The position numbers were made by a program, and so were the translations under genes. From R-RK-3 sp963834945 (GTDB lineage Bacteria > Pseudomonadota > Alphaproteobacteria > Rhizobiales > Rhodomicrobiaceae): 64,000 bases of DNA. Shown here piece after piece: positions 60,984 to 64,000 of this stretch (within the stretch, counting starts at the first letter, position 1; each line of letters starts with the position of its first letter). The stretch spans positions 757,429-821,428 of the forward strand of contig CAWIDT010000001.1 of the NCBI GenBank assembly GCA_963834945.1, read 5' to 3'. The notes under the pieces are model-generated. The model was not told the origin of the DNA, did no database searches, and saw nothing but the letters and a program-made list of their open reading frames with translations.

Positions 60984-62536
60984 CCCCCAATCGGCGTCCA
61001 AAACTGACCCCGCTTTGCGCGAGGTATTGGGCTCGTTAGGACCTGTGATTGCTGAGATTTGTGGAGCTGGGGTTGGCTCTACCCCGACAGATGTGCGTGT
61101 GCTGCTGCCCAGCTGGAGCGGGGTCATTCGCTGACGCTGATCCACAGCGGAGGTCGCAGGCCGTCGTAACGACCGCAGTCGGCAAGCGGACGCAGGACGA
61201 GCCGAAACCGGTCTGGCGTCGCAATCGATGCCGCCGGCGGCAGCTCATTGCGCCGCGCCAGGATATTGAGGATCACGTCCGCGCTGTGCGTGCCTCCGTC
61301 CTGCGCCTGGGCACAGGCCGCCTCGACAGCAACGAGACCATCGCTCAGCACCGCTGCCAGCAGATCGACCATCTGCCGGTCGCCGTCCTTCATGCCCTTG
61401 AGCTTGCGGTGAACACGCCCAAGCGCACCAGGCAGCTCCCAACCCTGGAACGGCGTACCATTGCGTAAAGCTCCGGGCTTCCTCGCCAGCACCGGTACGT
61501 AATGCCAGGGATCGTAGATCCGCTTGTGACGGGCAAACGAGCGATCATGATCACCGACCACATGACCGTCCTGACGAAGCACAATGCGGTCGGCATAGAT
61601 GTAAACGTCAACCGGGCGGCCGACGGCCGAAGCTTTTACGGAATACAGATTGTTGTCGACCCGAACCAGGCAGGTCTTGGACACCGACGCTGACGTCCAG
61701 CGGTAGCTGTCAAACGGTCCGCGGTAGTCGATCAAGGAAGCGCGCTCGGTCTCGAAGACCTCGAAGATCATCCGATCCTTGAACTCGGGGTGCGCCTGCT
61801 TCTTGGCATAGGCCACACACATGTCGATCAGCCAGGCGTTCAGATCCTCCATCGTCTTGAACCGCGGCCGCGGCACGAACAGCTCCTCGCGCAGATTGCC
61901 GACCTGGTTCTCAACCTGCCCCTTCTCCCAGCCCGCTCCTGGCGTACAAGCCGTCGGTTCCACAAGATAGTGACTGCACATCGCTAGAAAACGCCGGTTG
62001 AAGGCCCGATCCTTGCCAACGTGGATCGCATCAACCGCCGTCTTCATATTGTCGTAGATGCCCCGCGTGCAGGCTCCCTTGAAGAATGCAAAGCCCTTGT
62101 CGTGCGCGTCAAACACCATCTCCTGCGCTTCCCGGAGATAGGCCCGTACAAAAGGCATGCGACTATGACACAGCCGCATGTGCGCCGCCTTCACATGCAT
62201 CGTCACGCCGTCCAGGATGACAATCTCGTGGCTCCAGTCGAACTGGTAAGCTTCACCCGGTGCAAAGCTCAACGGCACGTAGGCAACTGCAGTCGATGCC
62301 GCATGGCGCTGGCGCCAGCTTCGCGCATAGCGGCGCACCGCGTCGTAACAGCCCCCATAGCCCGCCTCGCGCAGCCGCTCATAGATATCCGCTTCATCGT
62401 CAGCTGGTCGCGCTTCGGTTTGCCCGCATTCTCCGACAACAGAGCATCAAGCTGCTCCAGGAACAAACCAAGCTTGGGAAACGGCTGCTCCTTGCGCTCA
62501 TAAACCGGCATCGCTGAAGTCTTGCCGCTGCGAACA
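60978..62536 (-). mobile_element. IS21-type element, lacking istB and truncated by an IS256 insertion
   Basis: The left end TGTTGACCCCCAATCGGCGT followed by CCAAAACTGACCCC is an IS21-type multiple terminal sequence. Inside, istA reads right to left. Only 146 bases separate the istA stop from the terminus, so istB is absent. The right end is cut at 62537 by the next element. The insertion interrupts an IS66 tnpA. Confidence 0.8.
61124..62536 (-). pseudogene. IstA transposase of IS21 family, truncated and frameshifted
   Basis: About 470 residues remain: SAMPVYERKEQPFPKLGLFLEQLDALL, then a two-base insertion near 62385-62395 (an extra AT in GGATATCTATG) that breaks the frame, then YDAVRRYARSWRQRH, DDE-core FAPGEAYQFDWSHEIVIL, GWEKGQVENQVGNLREELF and HYVPVLARKPGALRNG. 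The N-terminal helix-turn-helix is lost to the IS256 insertion. The fragment from 62338 down is one open frame but cannot be a functional transposase. Confidence 0.85.
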
Positions 62537-63999
62537 GGTAGCGTAGCGGGTGTGGTGGGAAATTGAAGGTTGCGTAGTCTCCGGGTGTTCAACCCAAAAT
62601 GATTCCGGCGTTGAAGCGCCGGTGGAGACCACGCTATGCCAAGCAATATCATAAACCTCGCGCAGCAGCAGCCGGCGGCGACGGCGACCGCCCAGCTTTT
62701 TGAGAACTGGTTCGATCCGATTGAAACCGCTGTGCGCGACCGTGTACATGGTTTCATCCAGGCGATGATCGAGGCGGAACTCGACGAGGCGCTTTCGCGG
62801 ACACGCTATGTCCGGCACGCCAAAGCTTGTCCTGGTTCGGGATCGGAGACGCCGGATGGCGAAACCGACGGTGACGGTCCGCTCTGCGGCCACCGTCACG
62901 GTCATCGCTCTCGGTCGCTGATGGGAACTTTTGGCGAAGTCGAGATCCGCGTCCCTCGCGCCCGGATAGAGGCGCCCAACGGCAAGACGACGGAATGGCG
63001 TAGCAATGTCCTGCCTGTCTACCAGCGGCGCACGAAAGCCGCCGACGCGCTGATTGCCGGCGCCTATCTGGCCGGGACCAACACGCGTCGGGTCCGGCGT
63101 GCGCTTGCCGCGCTGTTTGGCGGCGCCGTGAGCAAAGATACTGTCAGCCGGGTCTGGCGGAAGGTGAAGACCGACTGGGAAGGCTGGAACCAGCGCTCGC
63201 TGGCCGATGAGCCGATTGTTCGCCTGATCCTGGACGGAACCGTCGTGCGCGTCCGCCTCGACAAGAAGGCCACCACGATTTGCCTCCTCGTCGTGCTCGG
63301 TATCCGCGCGGACGGCCAGAAAGTGTTGCTGGCCGTGAAGAATATGGGCGGCGAGACGGCGCAGGCCTGGCGCGTCGTGCTCGACGATCTCATCAAGCGC
63401 GGCCTGCGCAGGCCTGAATTCCTCATCGTCGATGGCGGTTCGGGGCTTGAGCGGGCGCTTGCCGAACTCTGGAGCGATGTGCCCACCCAGCGCTGCACCG
63501 TGCATAAGCACCGCAATCTGCTTGCCCATGCACCCGAACGGCTGCGCGAGGAGGTCTCGGCGGATTACAACGACATGATCTATGCCGCCTCGGCGGCGGA
63601 AATCGAGGGGAAACGCAAGGCGTTCCTGCGCAAATGGCGGCTGCGCTGCCAGGCCGTCGCTGAGTGCCTGGAGGAGGCCGGCGACCGACTGTTCACCTTC
63701 ACCAAATTGCCGGACTGCCAATGGAAAAGCGCGCGCACGACCAACGCAATCGAACGGCTGCACGAGGAATTCAAGCGCCGGATCAAGACGCAAACCGTGC
63801 TGCCCTCGGCGGAAACCGCGGCCATGATGTTCTGGGCGCTGGTTGCCTCCGGACAGATCAGTATGCGCAAAATCGATGGCTGGAAGACCCTCGCCGTGAA
63901 GCCGGCCGATCTGTCCATTGACCTCGCCGCCTGATCCGCTACCTTCAACCCGCCGGAAACTGCGCCAAATCAAATTCCAACACACTTCGCGACGCTACC
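62537..63999 (+). mobile_element. Complete IS256-family insertion sequence
   Basis: 1463 bases with imperfect terminal inverted repeats of about 30 bases: left GGTAGCGTAGCGGGTGTGGT, right (complement) GGTAGCGTCGCGAAGTGTGT. It encodes one Mutator-type transposase. The target duplication cannot be checked because the window ends one base after the right end. It is inserted into the istA of the IS21-type element. Confidence 0.85.
62636..63934 (+). CDS. IS256/Mutator-family transposase
   Basis: 432 residues, full length. The MULE DDE site is visible: first Asp in RLILDGTVVRVRLDKK, second in EFLIVDGGSGLERALAELW, and Glu in KSARTTNAIERLHEEFKRRIKTQ; QRCTVHKHRNLLAH is the family C/H signature. It also has an N-terminal LPVYQRRTKAADALIAGAYLAGTNTRRVRRAL target-binding region. 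Intact and flanked by inverted repeats, so probably active. Confidence 0.92.
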   Translation: MPSNIINLAQQQPAATATAQLFENWFDPIETAVRDRVHGFIQAMIEAELDEALSRTRYVRHAKACPGSGSETPDGETDGDGPLCGHRHGHRSRSLMGTFGEVEIRVPRARIEAPNGKTTEWRSNVLPVYQRRTKAADALIAGAYLAGTNTRRVRRALAALFGGAVSKDTVSRVWRKVKTDWEGWNQRSLADEPIVRLILDGTVVRVRLDKKATTICLLVVLGIRADGQKVLLAVKNMGGETAQAWRVVLDDLIKRGLRRPEFLIVDGGSGLERALAELWSDVPTQRCTVHKHRNLLAHAPERLREEVSADYNDMIYAASAAEIEGKRKAFLRKWRLRCQAVAECLEEAGDRLFTFTKLPDCQWKSARTTNAIERLHEEFKRRIKTQTVLPSAETAAMMFWALVASGQISMRKIDGWKTLAVKPADLSIDLAA

Positions 64000-64000
64000 G

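Noticed and set aside
62498..63985. A 495-codon minus-strand frame over the IS256 transposase
   Set aside because: Antisense to a complete transposase; no independent evidence.
1..64000. CRISPR array, phage genes or restriction system
   Set aside because: No regularly spaced repeats, Cas, integrase, capsid or methylase-nuclease pair was seen. The tRNA-Tyr shows no attachment duplication.

Overview
The window looks like chromosome of a high-GC alphaproteobacterium, most likely in or near the Hyphomicrobiales (Rhizobiales). The evidence is the branched-chain amino-acid operon layout with a DUF6867 membrane protein, a TrxB-like ferredoxin reductase beside an adrenodoxin-type ferredoxin, a giant GPR/TipN-like coiled-coil membrane protein, and dispersed intergenic repeats of the TAGAGCATTTTCC type. 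No species can be named from the sequence alone.

Layout. 1-2607: end of a liv operon (livG tail, livF, DUF6867, livK) closed by a strong terminator. 2653-10819: carbohydrate catabolism. A minus-strand operon of two split transketolase pairs and a DUF1537 four-carbon-acid sugar kinase diverges from a GntR/FCD regulator, an SMP-30 lactonase and an SDR dehydrogenase. 11000-18315: tRNA-Tyr, an SH3 secreted protein, a self-contained mini-gene for a 24-residue peptide, a MarR/FAD-monooxygenase divergent pair, an apparently leaderless ArsR-SRPBCC operon with two identical operators, tandem DUF899 proteins and DUF2182. 18390-24658: hpt, then an envelope locus of an OmpA-like lipid/peptidoglycan-layer protein, two His-rich DUF4399 proteins (three repeats and one repeat), a caspase-fold/FGE-fold fusion in which Ser stands where the catalytic Cys should be, and a small peptide with a double-glycine-like leader. 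This is the best candidate here for an undescribed system. 24832-27344: a sugar locus that has decayed: an FCD regulator with a perfect palindromic operator, a collapsed ABC transporter (binding-protein head fused to ATPase tail) and a Gfo/Idh dehydrogenase.

27492-45893 is mostly housekeeping: DUF892, DUF4336, an APC permease, guaA (frameshifted), an RsmB-type methyltransferase, MAPEG, the coiled-coil polarity-factor candidate, a degenerate HPt protein, ferredoxin and its reductase, ArsR-SRPBCC-GyrI, asd, TauE/SafE, a DUF442 phosphatase and a Tat-exported transglutaminase. 46299-59958 is an exopolysaccharide cluster (Wzz/BY-kinase, GH10, three glycosyltransferases, Wzx, two acyl/acetyltransferases, Wzy/ligase, NodB deacetylase) followed by a curlin-like secreted protein. 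It ends in a nest of insertion sequences: IS66 remnants, an IS21-type element lacking istB inserted in an IS66 tnpA, and a complete IS256-type element inserted in the istA.

Four otherwise ordinary genes (guaA, one glycosyltransferase, the OafA-type acyltransferase, the hexapeptide acetyltransferase) carry single-base frameshifts, two of them in homopolymers. Because guaA is normally essential for prototrophy, residual assembly indels are as likely as real decay.
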